NCBI GenBank assembly: GCA_016208165.1 | Contig: JACQYL010000024.1 | Location: 67,234-131,233, forward strand | Length of the DNA: 64,000 nucleotides | Origin: Deltaproteobacteria bacterium | Lineage (GTDB): Bacteria > Desulfobacterota > Desulfarculia > JACQYL01 | Reading direction: 5' to 3' | Shown here: piece by piece, positions 44,302-52,719 of the stretch | Numbering within the stretch: position 1 is the stretch's first letter | How the letters are laid out: every line of letters starts with the position of its first letter | Notes under the pieces: generated by a model | What the model was told of the DNA's origin: nothing | The model's database searches: none | The model's input: only the letters and a program-made list of their open reading frames with translations | Translations under genes and position numbers: made by a program

Positions 44302-46851
44302 ATGACCGAAGCGATTCATCAACAAACAGAACCCAAAGAACTTATTGACGAGTATCAGGACCTCATCTGGATTCCGGCTCCGTGTCAAAAGACCTGTCCG
44401 GTGGGGACGGATGTTCCTTCCTACGTCGGCCTGATCTGGGAGGAGAGATTTGGGGAGGCGATTGAGGCTATTACAGCCACCAATCCGTTCAGTTCTGTCT
44501 GTGGACGGATTTGTGCGAAGCCGTGCGAAACTGAGTGTCGGAGAGGCGAGAGTGACGCCCCGGTTGCCATCCGAAGTCTAAAGCGATTCGTCATGGACAA
44601 GGTCGGCAAGGATTATCGCCTTCCGGAGGTCCAGGTCACGCGGTCTCAAACCATTGGCATCGTCGGCGGCGGTCCAACCGGCCTGACGGCGGCACAGGAT
44701 CTGGCTGAACTCGGATTTGAGGTACACGTATACGAGAAATCCGACCGATTGGGCGGCATGCTATACACCATCCCTGAATTCCGTTTGCCGCGCAAAGAAG
44801 TGGAGAGCGATATACAGCGCGTTCTCGGCCACTGTCCGGGCATCAAGGTGCATTTGAATACCGGATTGGGAACGGAAGTCAGTATGGAAGAACTCAAGAA
44901 GCGCCATGACGCCGTTCTCCTATGCATCGGACTCTGGAGCGACAGGCGTCTTGGCGTGCCCGGAGAGAAAGAGGGCGTTCAAGGCCTGTACGGCATCGAT
45001 TTCCTGAACGATTACAGCGCCGGCGTCGATATCTCTCTGCCTCAGAAAGCGGTGGTCATTGGCGGAGGAAACGTCGCCATGGACGTGGCTCGAACCGCTT
45101 TGAGGGCGGGCGCCAGAGACCTTAAGCTCTATTGTCTCGAGTCCCGGAAAGAAATGCCGGCCTGGAAACATGAAATCGAACAGGCGGAGGCGGAGGGAAT
45201 CGCGATCAACCCCTCCTGGGGAGTTAAACAGATCCTGGTCCGCGACAACAAGGTGACCGGTGTCGAACTCAAGCGCTGCACTTCTGTTTTCGACAGAGAA
45301 GGTCGCTTCAACCCTACTTACGATGACAGCGTCACCATGACGGTCGAAGCCGGAGCGGTACTTCTGGCTATTGGACTCCAAAGCATTAACGATGAACTCC
45401 AAGGTCTCGGAATGATGAGCCGCGGTCTGGTGAGAGCGGATTTCGACACGATGCGAACTTCCGATCCGAAAGTCTTCGCAGGCGGAGACTGCGCCTTTGG
45501 ACCCTCGGCGGTCGTGCACGCCATGCATCACGGGCACAAAGCCGCTTATTACATTCGCGCGTTCCTGGAAGGGCGCGAGAATCCCCTGCCCTATACCACG
45601 CCCTACCGCACACGCATGGTTCCCGTTGCCCAGGATCCTATGTGGGAGAAGCTTCCCAGAGAAGAACAGGAATTTCGTCCCTTCCAACCGGATCAGGATT
45701 CCTCTTTCGAAAACGAATCCACCTACAGTTGGGATGCGGCCAAACGGCAGGCCGCCCGATGCTTGCGATGTGACGCAGAAACCGGTCACTCCGACTACAC
45801 GCGGCAGGCTCGGGAAACCATCCACGCCATGGCTAGACTCAAGCCCGGTGATACCGATACGCTCAGGCGGCTGACTCTCGAGCGCCTGAAACCCCGCGAA
45901 AACCCGTTTCCACCGAGCCGCCCCGCGCACATCGAAGATCTGGTCTTCCTTTCCGCGGCCCTCACAAGACTGGTCATCGATCCTTACCGCGAGAAGTGCG
46001 CAACGCAAACAAAACTCGGGGCTTCGTTCGAGTTACAGCAGCCGTATCTGTTCGCCGGGTTTGATGACGTCTCGCAAGACATTCAGCAGGCCCTGGCGTC
46101 GGGGCTCCGTTCGACGGGCTGCGCATACATAGGCAGGAAGCCGCTTTACACCGGTAACGGCGGGGACGGGGGGAATCGACCGCCAATGTGGATCCAACTC
46201 CTTCTCTCGGCCGATGATAAACCCCATGCCGAGGCGAACGGAATCGTCTACGTATTGGGCGGCCGTTTCCAACCTGTGAAGCTGAAACCTCTTCGGGAAG
46301 GGCAGCTCCTGGGTTTATGCGTCGCAGGGCCCATCATCGAGGAAGCCGTGCCCTTCGCCTTGGAACAGCAGTATGACCTCCTGGTTCTCGACGGCACGGC
46401 CGGCATCGAAAAGCCCTGGGTGGAGCTTACGGGGGCTCCGGACTTGAGCGTCATGCGGGACGCCATCCGCGTCCTCCGGAGACTCAATCGGGAAGAGGAC
46501 ATTGCCCTGGCCTATTTTGGCGGATTACGATCCGGTACGGACGTGGCCAAGGCACTCGCCATCAATTGCAATGCGGGCATTTTCTCCGTGGCGATGGGAA
46601 TCGCCCTGGGCGGAACCATCAACGGGGGCCGCCTGGATTTCGACAGCAGCAGGACCATCGAAGAACGCCAATTGGCGGTTGAGAACTGGATCAAAGGAAC
46701 GGCCCAGGAAACGGCCATCATCGCACGCTGTACCGGAAAGACCAACGTGCACAACCTCGAACCCGAAGACATGCGCAGCATCACCCTGATCACGTCTGAA
46801 GCTATGGGCATACCCATGGCTTCGGGGAGCGAGAAGAGGGAAGGATTCTAG
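44302..46851 (+). CDS. GltD-like FAD/NAD(P) reductase fused to a cysteine-less FMN-barrel-like domain
   Basis: An 849-residue protein. Residues 1-95 carry the GltD-type 4Fe-4S domain (CQKTCPVGTDVPSY; CGRICAKPCETEC). Residues ~110-460 hold the FAD (GIVGGGPTGLTAAQD) and NAD(P) (VIGGGNVAMDVARTA) sites. A CLRCD motif follows near residue 490. Residues ~600-835 resemble the glutamate-synthase barrel (LLVLDGTAGIEK, ALAYFGGLRSGTDVAKALA, SVAMGIALGGT) but lack the 3Fe-4S cysteines. It would pass electrons from NAD(P)H to the FMN subunit encoded 14 bp upstream. The duplicated barrel may be structural. This fusion is unusual. Confidence 0.87.
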   Translation: MTEAIHQQTEPKELIDEYQDLIWIPAPCQKTCPVGTDVPSYVGLIWEERFGEAIEAITATNPFSSVCGRICAKPCETECRRGESDAPVAIRSLKRFVMDKVGKDYRLPEVQVTRSQTIGIVGGGPTGLTAAQDLAELGFEVHVYEKSDRLGGMLYTIPEFRLPRKEVESDIQRVLGHCPGIKVHLNTGLGTEVSMEELKKRHDAVLLCIGLWSDRRLGVPGEKEGVQGLYGIDFLNDYSAGVDISLPQKAVVIGGGNVAMDVARTALRAGARDLKLYCLESRKEMPAWKHEIEQAEAEGIAINPSWGVKQILVRDNKVTGVELKRCTSVFDREGRFNPTYDDSVTMTVEAGAVLLAIGLQSINDELQGLGMMSRGLVRADFDTMRTSDPKVFAGGDCAFGPSAVVHAMHHGHKAAYYIRAFLEGRENPLPYTTPYRTRMVPVAQDPMWEKLPREEQEFRPFQPDQDSSFENESTYSWDAAKRQAARCLRCDAETGHSDYTRQARETIHAMARLKPGDTDTLRRLTLERLKPRENPFPPSRPAHIEDLVFLSAALTRLVIDPYREKCATQTKLGASFELQQPYLFAGFDDVSQDIQQALASGLRSTGCAYIGRKPLYTGNGGDGGNRPPMWIQLLLSADDKPHAEANGIVYVLGGRFQPVKLKPLREGQLLGLCVAGPIIEEAVPFALEQQYDLLVLDGTAGIEKPWVELTGAPDLSVMRDAIRVLRRLNREEDIALAYFGGLRSGTDVAKALAINCNAGIFSVAMGIALGGTINGGRLDFDSSRTIEERQLAVENWIKGTAQETAIIARCTGKTNVHNLEPEDMRSITLITSEAMGIPMASGSEKREGF

Positions 46852-46889
46852 TCCAGCTCCGAACCATTCCGGTTTTTGTCGCTATATAC

Positions 46890-46916
46890 AGCCCCGTCCG
46901 GTATTCCGGCGGGGCT
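46890..46916 (+). terminator. Terminator of the glutamate-synthase-like operon
   Basis: AGCCCCG (46890-46896) pairs with CGGGGCT (46910-46916), with a bulged T and an inner CCGG/CCGG stem around a TATT loop; TATT follows. It lies 38 bp after the reductase gene. The rest of the gap 46852-47168 holds no supported gene. Confidence 0.7.
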
Positions 46917-47168
46917 TATTCGTCTCGAATGGAGAACCGAAGAAACACGATCCGCCGGTCCTTCCGCAGCCCCTCTATTCCTCCGCTGACGATCGGGCCT
47001 GTTCCGCTCCGGTCATGAAGGCCGACCTGATACGCAGGCGTTCGGTCGACGGTCTGGGAAAGTTGCCATCCCCGGTCGACAAGCCTGAACAAAAAGTGCT
47101 ATGTTTCATCAACGGGAAGATATTCATGACGTCTTATGCCTGCCCCCGCCATGCCCAAAGGAGAAGCC

Positions 47169-48158
47169 ATGGAGAAAACATTCCACCCAAGCGAGATACT
47201 TCAAATATCCGGTAGTTATTGGCAATCATGCACCCTGCACGCCGGCGTGCACCTGGGCGTATTCAGCGTCATTGGCGACCGCCCGCTCACCGCTGATGAG
47301 GTCTCCGATCGCATCAAAGCCGATCCCAGAGCCACGGCCATGTTGCTCAACGCCCTGGCATCCATGGGGTTCCTTGTGCTGGACGGTGACCGATACCGCA
47401 ACACGGCGTCGAGTCGTAAACGTCTGGTCAAAGATTCTCCCGGTTATTTAGGTTACATGATCATGCATCACCATCATCTGGTGGACGCATGGGCTCGGCT
47501 CTCCACCTCCGTTGTCTCCGGTGGACCGGCGGAGAGGACTTCCCATGGAGAGGACCAGGAACGGGAGAGCTTTCTCATGGGGATGTTCAATAACGCCATG
47601 AGCATCGCTCCCGGGGTCGCGTCCCAGATCGATCTTTCCGGTCGGCGCAGTTTGTTGGATCTGGGCGGGGGCCCCGGAACCTATGCCATTCATTTCTGCT
47701 CGAAGAATCCCAACCTCGAAGGTACGGTGTACGACCTGCCCTCGACCCGTCCTTTCGCGGAAGAGACCATTGAGCGATTCGACCTCGCCCATCGAATCAA
47801 ATTTGTGGGGGGAGACTTTACCACCGACTCGATTCCGGGGACTTACGACGTGGTCTGGATGTCGCATATTTTGCACGGCATGGGAATGGACGAGTGCCGG
47901 CAGGTCGTCAGAAAGGCGGTATCCTCCCTAAAAGCCAACGGCCTCGTTTTCATCCATGAGTTTATCCTGGACGACACTTTGGATGCGCCCATGTTCCCGG
48001 CGATCTTCTCACTGAACATGTTGCTCAACACCGAGCGTGGCCAGTCCTACTCCGAGGCCCAGCTCAGAGAAATGCTGGAGGAGGCTGGAGCCAAAGAAAT
48101 CGTTCGAGTGGACTTTGTCGGTCCCAACGAATCCGGTATCGTAAGGGGCGCCAAATAG
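47169..48158 (+). CDS. SAM-dependent O-methyltransferase family protein
   Basis: A 329-residue protein of the plant/acetylserotonin-type methyltransferase group: an N-terminal winged-helix dimerisation domain (residues ~1-95, DEVSDRIKADPRATAMLLNAL) and a Rossmann methyltransferase domain with LLDLGGGPGTYAIHF (motif I), GGDFTTDSIPG and WMSHILHGMG. It methylates an unknown small molecule. ATG 47169 is chosen because AAAGGAGAA lies just upstream. The stop is TAG, after which the same frame stays open for 134 codons (next entry). Similar proteins occur in carotenoid, quinone-like and bacteriochlorophyll pathways, but no such genes are nearby. Confidence 0.85.
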   Translation: MEKTFHPSEILQISGSYWQSCTLHAGVHLGVFSVIGDRPLTADEVSDRIKADPRATAMLLNALASMGFLVLDGDRYRNTASSRKRLVKDSPGYLGYMIMHHHHLVDAWARLSTSVVSGGPAERTSHGEDQERESFLMGMFNNAMSIAPGVASQIDLSGRRSLLDLGGGPGTYAIHFCSKNPNLEGTVYDLPSTRPFAEETIERFDLAHRIKFVGGDFTTDSIPGTYDVVWMSHILHGMGMDECRQVVRKAVSSLKANGLVFIHEFILDDTLDAPMFPAIFSLNMLLNTERGQSYSEAQLREMLEEAGAKEIVRVDFVGPNESGIVRGAK

Positions 48159-48563
48159 AAAATCGGGGGCCGGAGGCCGGCGAAAAACCAGAGAACTTCT
48201 TCTTATCATACGTTCAACACCAAAGGGAAAGAAGAGACGGACGATTACCGGGTTCCCATCGCCCGGCTGCTGCAAGAGCAGAAGGAAGAAGCACGCCTTT
48301 ACCCTGGGACCGTTCGGACGGACGAAATCGTATTCAATATTCCCGGCTTGGGGAAAAACTATCTCAAGGCGGCTCAACACCACGATATGATATCCATACT
48401 GCCGGATGGTAGGAGGGTGTACGAATTTCATCCCTGGGAAAAGAAACTCTTCCTTGTCAACACCTACGTGTACACCGACGTATCGATATACACTTACCGG
48501 AAAAGGCTCAAAGAGGCGGGAGAAACCATATCCGACTACAGAACCATCTGGTATTATTATTGA
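48159..48563 (+). pseudogene. Orphan ORF in frame after the methyltransferase amber stop, no start codon
   Basis: Directly after the TAG at 48156-48158 the same frame is open for 134 codons and ends at TGA. It has no ATG or GTG near its beginning; the first standard start is TTG 48348 (71 codons) without a Shine-Dalgarno. The translation looks protein-like (RTDEIVFNIPGLGKNYL, HPWEKKLFLVNTYVYTDV, ending TIWYYY) but I recognise no family. It may be the remnant of a gene whose 5' end was lost, or rarely a readthrough extension. TAG is used as an ordinary stop by many genes here, so systematic amber decoding is unlikely. Confidence 0.45.
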
Positions 48564-48689
48564 CAGCCTGTGGCGGGGCAACAAGTGAGGAGAAATGGGT
48601 TAGCAGCGCGGATGAGGGATAAAGCGGTCTTTCAACGCCCCGGTCATTGGCGCCCTTCGCCTGCCATGCCGGAGCGGGGCCTCGCCGAA

Positions 48690-49238
48690 TCAGCCCATGA
48701 TGATCAAAGTGGCCGTTAAAAAGTAAAACGTGACGCCCAATACGTCGATGCTCGTGGTCACAAAGGGCCCGGACGCCACTGCCGGGTCGATGCCGAGCTT
48801 AACGGCGATCATCGGCAGAAACGTTCCCACGACAGCAGCCACGGTCATGTTGGCGCACATGGCGATACCCACCACGGCGCCCAACGTGGGATCGCCGTTC
48901 AGAAACCACCCCACGACGGCCAGAAGCGCGCCGTAAGCCAGCCCCAGAAGCAGGCCGATTCGAATCTCCTTGGAAACCACCTGCCACAGACGCTTCGGGT
49001 CGATTCTGCCGGTGGCCAGTCCTCGGAGAGTTATGGACAGGCTTTGAGTTCCGATATTACCGCCCATGCCCATGATGACCGGAATAAAAGCCGCCAACGC
49101 CGCAAAAACGGTGATGTGTTCCTTGAACTGTCCTTCAAACCCTCCAATGATTTTTATGGCCAGTACGCCCCCAATCCATGAAGCGAACAGCCAAGGCAAA
49201 CGAACCTTCACGCTTCGCGCCACGGAGAACGAGGTCAC
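48690..49238 (-). CDS. mgtE: MgtE-type magnesium transporter, membrane domain
   Basis: A 182-residue protein corresponding to the five-helix pore domain of MgtE: LFASWIGGVLAIKIIGGFEG, GGNIGTQSLSITLRGLATG (pore motif), NMTVAAVVGTFLPMI and ASGPFVTTSIDVLGVTFYF. MgtE dimers conduct Mg2+ across the inner membrane. The start is GTG 49238, overlapping the stop of the N-domain gene. The CBS domains that normally lie between N-domain and pore are absent. Either this is a working two-piece transporter or a disrupted one; the neat stop/start overlap favours the former. Confidence 0.85.
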   Translation of the reverse strand: MTSFSVARSVKVRLPWLFASWIGGVLAIKIIGGFEGQFKEHITVFAALAAFIPVIMGMGGNIGTQSLSITLRGLATGRIDPKRLWQVVSKEIRIGLLLGLAYGALLAVVGWFLNGDPTLGAVVGIAMCANMTVAAVVGTFLPMIAVKLGIDPAVASGPFVTTSIDVLGVTFYFLTATLIIMG

Positions 49239-49594
49239 CCGGGCATCAACTCCAGAATGCGGGCTCTCAACTCGTCCGGCAAATCGGCGAGGAAGTCCGC
49301 GGCGTCATCCGTTGCCATTTGAGAAAAAATGGCCGCGAAACGACCGATGTCCACTTGCTGGAGAAACTCGTTACGATAGCGTCGATCCATTTCGGAAAGA
49401 ATCTCTCCGGCATGGTGGACCTCGGGGAGAAGTTGGAACAGCGATCGAGCGGAACGATCGTTGAGCAGCTTGAAAAGGTAGGCGATGTCGGCGGGGTGGA
49501 CCTTGTTGAGGATATTAATCAGGTTTCTGGTCGCATTTCTGCGCAGTAGTCGTTCTACCGTATCCTGAAGTCTTTGATACCCTCGTTCGGTCAT
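49235..49594 (-). CDS. MgtE intracellular N-domain protein
   Basis: A 119-residue protein matching the helical N-domain of MgtE (VHPADIAYLFKLL, SLFQLLPEVHHAGEILSEM, IFSQMATDDAADFLADL, ending ILELMPG). In full-length MgtE this domain senses cytoplasmic Mg2+ together with the CBS pair. Here it ends exactly where the CBS domains would begin. Its stop overlaps the GTG start of the pore gene. ATG 49594 has only a weak Shine-Dalgarno; a 16-codon upstream ORF with a strong one precedes it. Confidence 0.82.
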   Translation of the reverse strand: MTERGYQRLQDTVERLLRRNATRNLINILNKVHPADIAYLFKLLNDRSARSLFQLLPEVHHAGEILSEMDRRYRNEFLQQVDIGRFAAIFSQMATDDAADFLADLPDELRARILELMPG

Positions 49595-50074
49595 AATCTA
49601 TGCCTTGTCCGCCGGGCTCGAAACGAAGCTGTCCTTCACTCCGCACTCGACGGTTGCTACTGTAGGGATCTTGGGATAAATTCACTTCCATGGGGCAGAA
49701 AATCCATGCTCCTTTCAACATGTTTATTTCCCTAACAAAATGGTCCCCGAATGTCAACCGAATTCCTGGTGAGGCGCGCCGGGTCCCTCCGCTAAGGCCA
49801 CTTCGACCGGCCGACACGCTCATCGTGGACGTCGCGGCCGCCTTTGGAACCATCCGCCGTACAAGGATGCAGCCCTTAGGGACGGCATCCTCCCACCGTA
49901 CTCGCCGGTCTCGAAACAGGTGGGCGGATATGCGTAAAGGACAGGGACATCGAGCGTTCCTCCTGTCCTCTTTTCTACGGTTATGCACGCAACTCAGATC
50001 CTGTCCATAGGACAATCACGTTCCGGGTTCCTTTGGCTCTCCCGTCCTATTTCAGAATCGGGCCGTTTCCTGAC
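49595..50074. other. Leader/intergenic region upstream of the split mgtE
   Basis: 480 bp between pckA's stop and the mgtE N-domain start, both minus strand. It contains a minus-strand TTGACA (49757-49752) with only a weak -10 and a short upstream ORF. I could not confirm an M-box riboswitch by eye. Confidence 0.45.
49657..49707 (-). CDS. Possible 16-residue leader peptide upstream of mgtE
   Basis: A strong Shine-Dalgarno (AAAGGAG) on the minus strand precedes ATG 49707 and the frame MDFLPHGSEFIPRSLQ then TAG. It ends 62 bases before the mgtE N-domain start, whose own ribosome site is weak. The layout recalls leader peptides that tune Mg2+ transporter expression, such as MgtL upstream of mgtA, although the sequences differ. 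Function is inference. Confidence 0.4.
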   Translation of the reverse strand: MDFLPHGSEFIPRSLQ

Positions 50075-51667
50075 TCACGGTACGGCATACAGTACCCCTT
50101 TGGGCACGTCGTTCTCAAACTGCCTGAAATTCTGCTTGAAGTCCGCCACCAGTTTCATGGCCCGCTCCTCGTAGGCCGATTGATCGGAAGCGGAATCCCT
50201 TGGATTCAATAGTCCCGCCGGTACTCCTTCGCATTGCTTGGGCGCCATGAACCAGAAGAGGGGATCCCGTTCGAATTTGCTTCGATTCAGGCTGCCGTCG
50301 AGGATATTGCTCACCACGGCCCGGGAATAAGCGATCTTTATCCGCTCGCTCTGACCGGCAGGGTTACCGATCCACCCTGTGTTCACCAGCCAGCATTGGA
50401 CTTCATGGGTCTTGATTTTCTCCATGAACAGATTGGCGTACACGGTGGGAGGCAACGCATTGAACGGCGCCCCAAAGCAAGCGCTAAAGGTGACTTTGGG
50501 TTCCCTTATTCCAATCTCGGTGCCCGCCACCTTGGCCGTGTACCCGCTCAAGAAGTGGTACACCGCCTGTTCCATGGTCAACTTGGCCACGGGAGGCATG
50601 ACCCCGAAAGCATCGCACGTGAGCATGATGACATTTCGGGGATGCCTGGCGACTCCTTCTCGAGTGGCGCTCGGGATGTGGGAAATCGGATAGGCGCCGC
50701 GGGTATTCTCGGTCAAGGAATCGTCTTCGAGATCCAACCGCCGCGAATTATGGTCCAGAGAAACGTTTTCCAGAATCGTTCCGAAGCGGCGAGTACATTC
50801 ATAAATCTCCGGCTCGGCCTCTTTGGACAGACGAATCACTTTGGCGTAGCAGCCTCCCTCGAAGTTGAATATCCCCGAGTCGCTCCAGCCGTGTTCGTCG
50901 TCGCCGATCAACGTGCGCTTGGGATCCGCCGAAAGACTGGTCTTGCCCGTACCGGAAAGACCGAAAAACAGGGCGGCATCGTTGCGTTCCCCCACATTGG
51001 CGGAACAGTGCATGGACAAGACCGATTCCTGGGGAAACACGTAGTTCAGCATGGTGAACACCGACTTCTTGATCTCGCCGGCATAGGCGGTACCGCCTAT
51101 GAGAACCAGTTTCTTACCCAGATGCAGCAAAATAAACGCTTCGGAATTCGTTCCGTCCAATTCCGGCATCGCGCTGAACCGGGGCGCGCTGATGACCGTG
51201 AATTCCGGCTGGTGTTCCAATGCCTCCTCGAGCCTTTTGAGCTGAATAAACATGTTTCGGGCGAACAGGCTTTGCCAGGCCGTCTCCGTAATCACGCGAA
51301 TGGGAATCCGGTATTCCGGAGCCGCTCCGGCGCAGCAGTCCTGGATGAACATGTCCTTATTTTGAAAGTAAGCCTGCAACCGATGGAGAATCCCCATGAA
51401 CCTTTCCTCTTCGATTCCCTTGTTCATGGAACTCCACCAGACTTTGTCCTCGCTGGAAGCTTCCTTGACAATGAACCTGTCCTCAGGAGAGCGTCCCACG
51501 TGGTGTCCGGTGCGTACCACGATGGGACCCAAGTGGGAGATGTTTCCCTCTCTTCTCCGCACAATCTCTTCATAAAGAAGAGGTGTAGACGCGTTCCAGT
51601 AAAGATTCGCCAGATTCTTGAATCCCAGCGCTTCAAGTTCGGGCCGTATGTTTTTTAAATTGAACAT
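50075..51667 (-). CDS. pckA: Phosphoenolpyruvate carboxykinase (ATP)
   Basis: A 530-residue protein of the ATP-type PEPCK family: GLSGTGKTSLS (P-loop), SDSGIFNFEGGCYAK, LTCDAFGVMPPVAKL and FSACFGAPFNALPP. It converts oxaloacetate and ATP to PEP, CO2 and ADP, the first committed gluconeogenic step. ATG 51667 is chosen because GGAGAAG lies upstream; a longer frame to 51706 lacks one. It fits with enolase earlier in the window. It is the last gene of a minus-strand stretch, but the ~150-bp gap suggests its own promoter. Confidence 0.96.
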   Translation of the reverse strand: MFNLKNIRPELEALGFKNLANLYWNASTPLLYEEIVRRREGNISHLGPIVVRTGHHVGRSPEDRFIVKEASSEDKVWWSSMNKGIEEERFMGILHRLQAYFQNKDMFIQDCCAGAAPEYRIPIRVITETAWQSLFARNMFIQLKRLEEALEHQPEFTVISAPRFSAMPELDGTNSEAFILLHLGKKLVLIGGTAYAGEIKKSVFTMLNYVFPQESVLSMHCSANVGERNDAALFFGLSGTGKTSLSADPKRTLIGDDEHGWSDSGIFNFEGGCYAKVIRLSKEAEPEIYECTRRFGTILENVSLDHNSRRLDLEDDSLTENTRGAYPISHIPSATREGVARHPRNVIMLTCDAFGVMPPVAKLTMEQAVYHFLSGYTAKVAGTEIGIREPKVTFSACFGAPFNALPPTVYANLFMEKIKTHEVQCWLVNTGWIGNPAGQSERIKIAYSRAVVSNILDGSLNRSKFERDPLFWFMAPKQCEGVPAGLLNPRDSASDQSAYEERAMKLVADFKQNFRQFENDVPKGVLYAVP

Positions 51668-51819
51668 GGTGTTCTTCTCCGGTTTGAGCTCCCGCTGAGC
51701 AAACATGGCGGCATATAGAGGCTGTACCGTTGCTTGAAACGCTCCCTTAGCATCTGTATTTGTCCGAGGTTCCTCCCCCTTCGGGTTTCTTTCGGGGGTT
51801 CGTGGAAAGCCGGGTACTA

Positions 51820-52719
51820 TTAGACCGTGGCCTCTTCCAGTGCCTCCCGCACCCTGGGATAGAAAAAACCGAATCCATGGTCCAGAAGCTTGCGGGGGAC
51901 GGCCCGCTGCCCTTTCAACAACACCGAACCGAACTCTCCCAAAACCAGTCGAATCATGAATCCGGGCACGGGAAGGAGGGCCTGACGGTGCAAAACCTCC
52001 GCCAAAGTGTTTGTGAACTCACGGTTTCGAACAGGATTGGGAGAAGTGACATTGAAGGGCCCTTCGAGATCTTCATGATCGAGGAAAAAGAGGAGAGCCC
52101 CGACCAGGTCCTTCATATGCACCCAGGAAAACCACTGCTCACCACTGCCCAATCTCCCCCCCAAGCACATTTTAAAAATGGGAACCATATTCGCCAGCGC
52201 TCCCCCGCCCTTCCCCAATACAACGCCGAAACGAGAGATCACCACCCGAATGCCCTTAGCACGGGCGCTCGATGCTTCTTTTTCCCAGTCCTGGGCAAGG
52301 ACGGCCAGAAAATCAGCTCCCACAGAGTTTCTTTCCGTAAGTTCCTCATCGCCGTGAGACCCATAGTAACCTGCGGCCGAGGCATTGACCAGCACCGTGT
52401 TCCTAGCCCCGTCCATCACGTCAACCAGGTTGCGCGTGGTATGAATGCGACTATCGTATATCAACTGCTTGGATTTCTCGGTCCAACGCCTGAATATGGC
52501 GGCTCCGGCAAGGTTGATGACGGCGTCCTGATGTTTGATCTCCTCCTGCCAGTCGCCTTCTACGCTAGTGTCGGCGGATACGTACCTCACCGCCCCGGGG
52601 AGTCTGTCTCCCGCTTCCGCCGAGCGGCTGATCACGGTTGTCTCGTGTCCGGATTCCACCAGTGCTTCACACAGCCGGCTGCCGACAAAGCCGCGCCCGC
52701 CTAAAACGAGAATGTTCAT
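51820..52719 (-). CDS. TIGR01777-type SDR (NAD-dependent epimerase/dehydratase-like)
   Basis: A 299-residue extended SDR with N-terminal GGRGFVGSRLCEALVESGHE, NASAAGYYGSHGDE (the family's YYG region) and SPNPVRNREFTNTLAEVLHR typical of the YfcH/TIGR01777 group. Function of the family is unclear. ATG 52719 is preceded by AAGGGAAG. Its start overlaps the stop of queH by four bases (ATGA), so the pair is co-translated. Confidence 0.88.
   Translation of the reverse strand: MNILVLGGRGFVGSRLCEALVESGHETTVISRSAEAGDRLPGAVRYVSADTSVEGDWQEEIKHQDAVINLAGAAIFRRWTEKSKQLIYDSRIHTTRNLVDVMDGARNTVLVNASAAGYYGSHGDEELTERNSVGADFLAVLAQDWEKEASSARAKGIRVVISRFGVVLGKGGGALANMVPIFKMCLGGRLGSGEQWFSWVHMKDLVGALLFFLDHEDLEGPFNVTSPNPVRNREFTNTLAEVLHRQALLPVPGFMIRLVLGEFGSVLLKGQRAVPRKLLDHGFGFFYPRVREALEEATV

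Noticed and set aside
48159-48563. Programmed amber readthrough of the methyltransferase
   Set aside because: No pyl genes are in the window and TAG ends several housekeeping genes (eno, lipB, gdhA), so routine suppression is unlikely. Kept as a finding but called a probable gene remnant.
49595-50074. M-box magnesium riboswitch upstream of mgtE
   Set aside because: Considered because of the long leader, but I could not identify the conserved M-box elements by eye.
50234-51658. 474-codon plus-strand ORF opposite pckA
   Set aside because: Antisense shadow of a strongly conserved gene; no domain or ribosome binding site.
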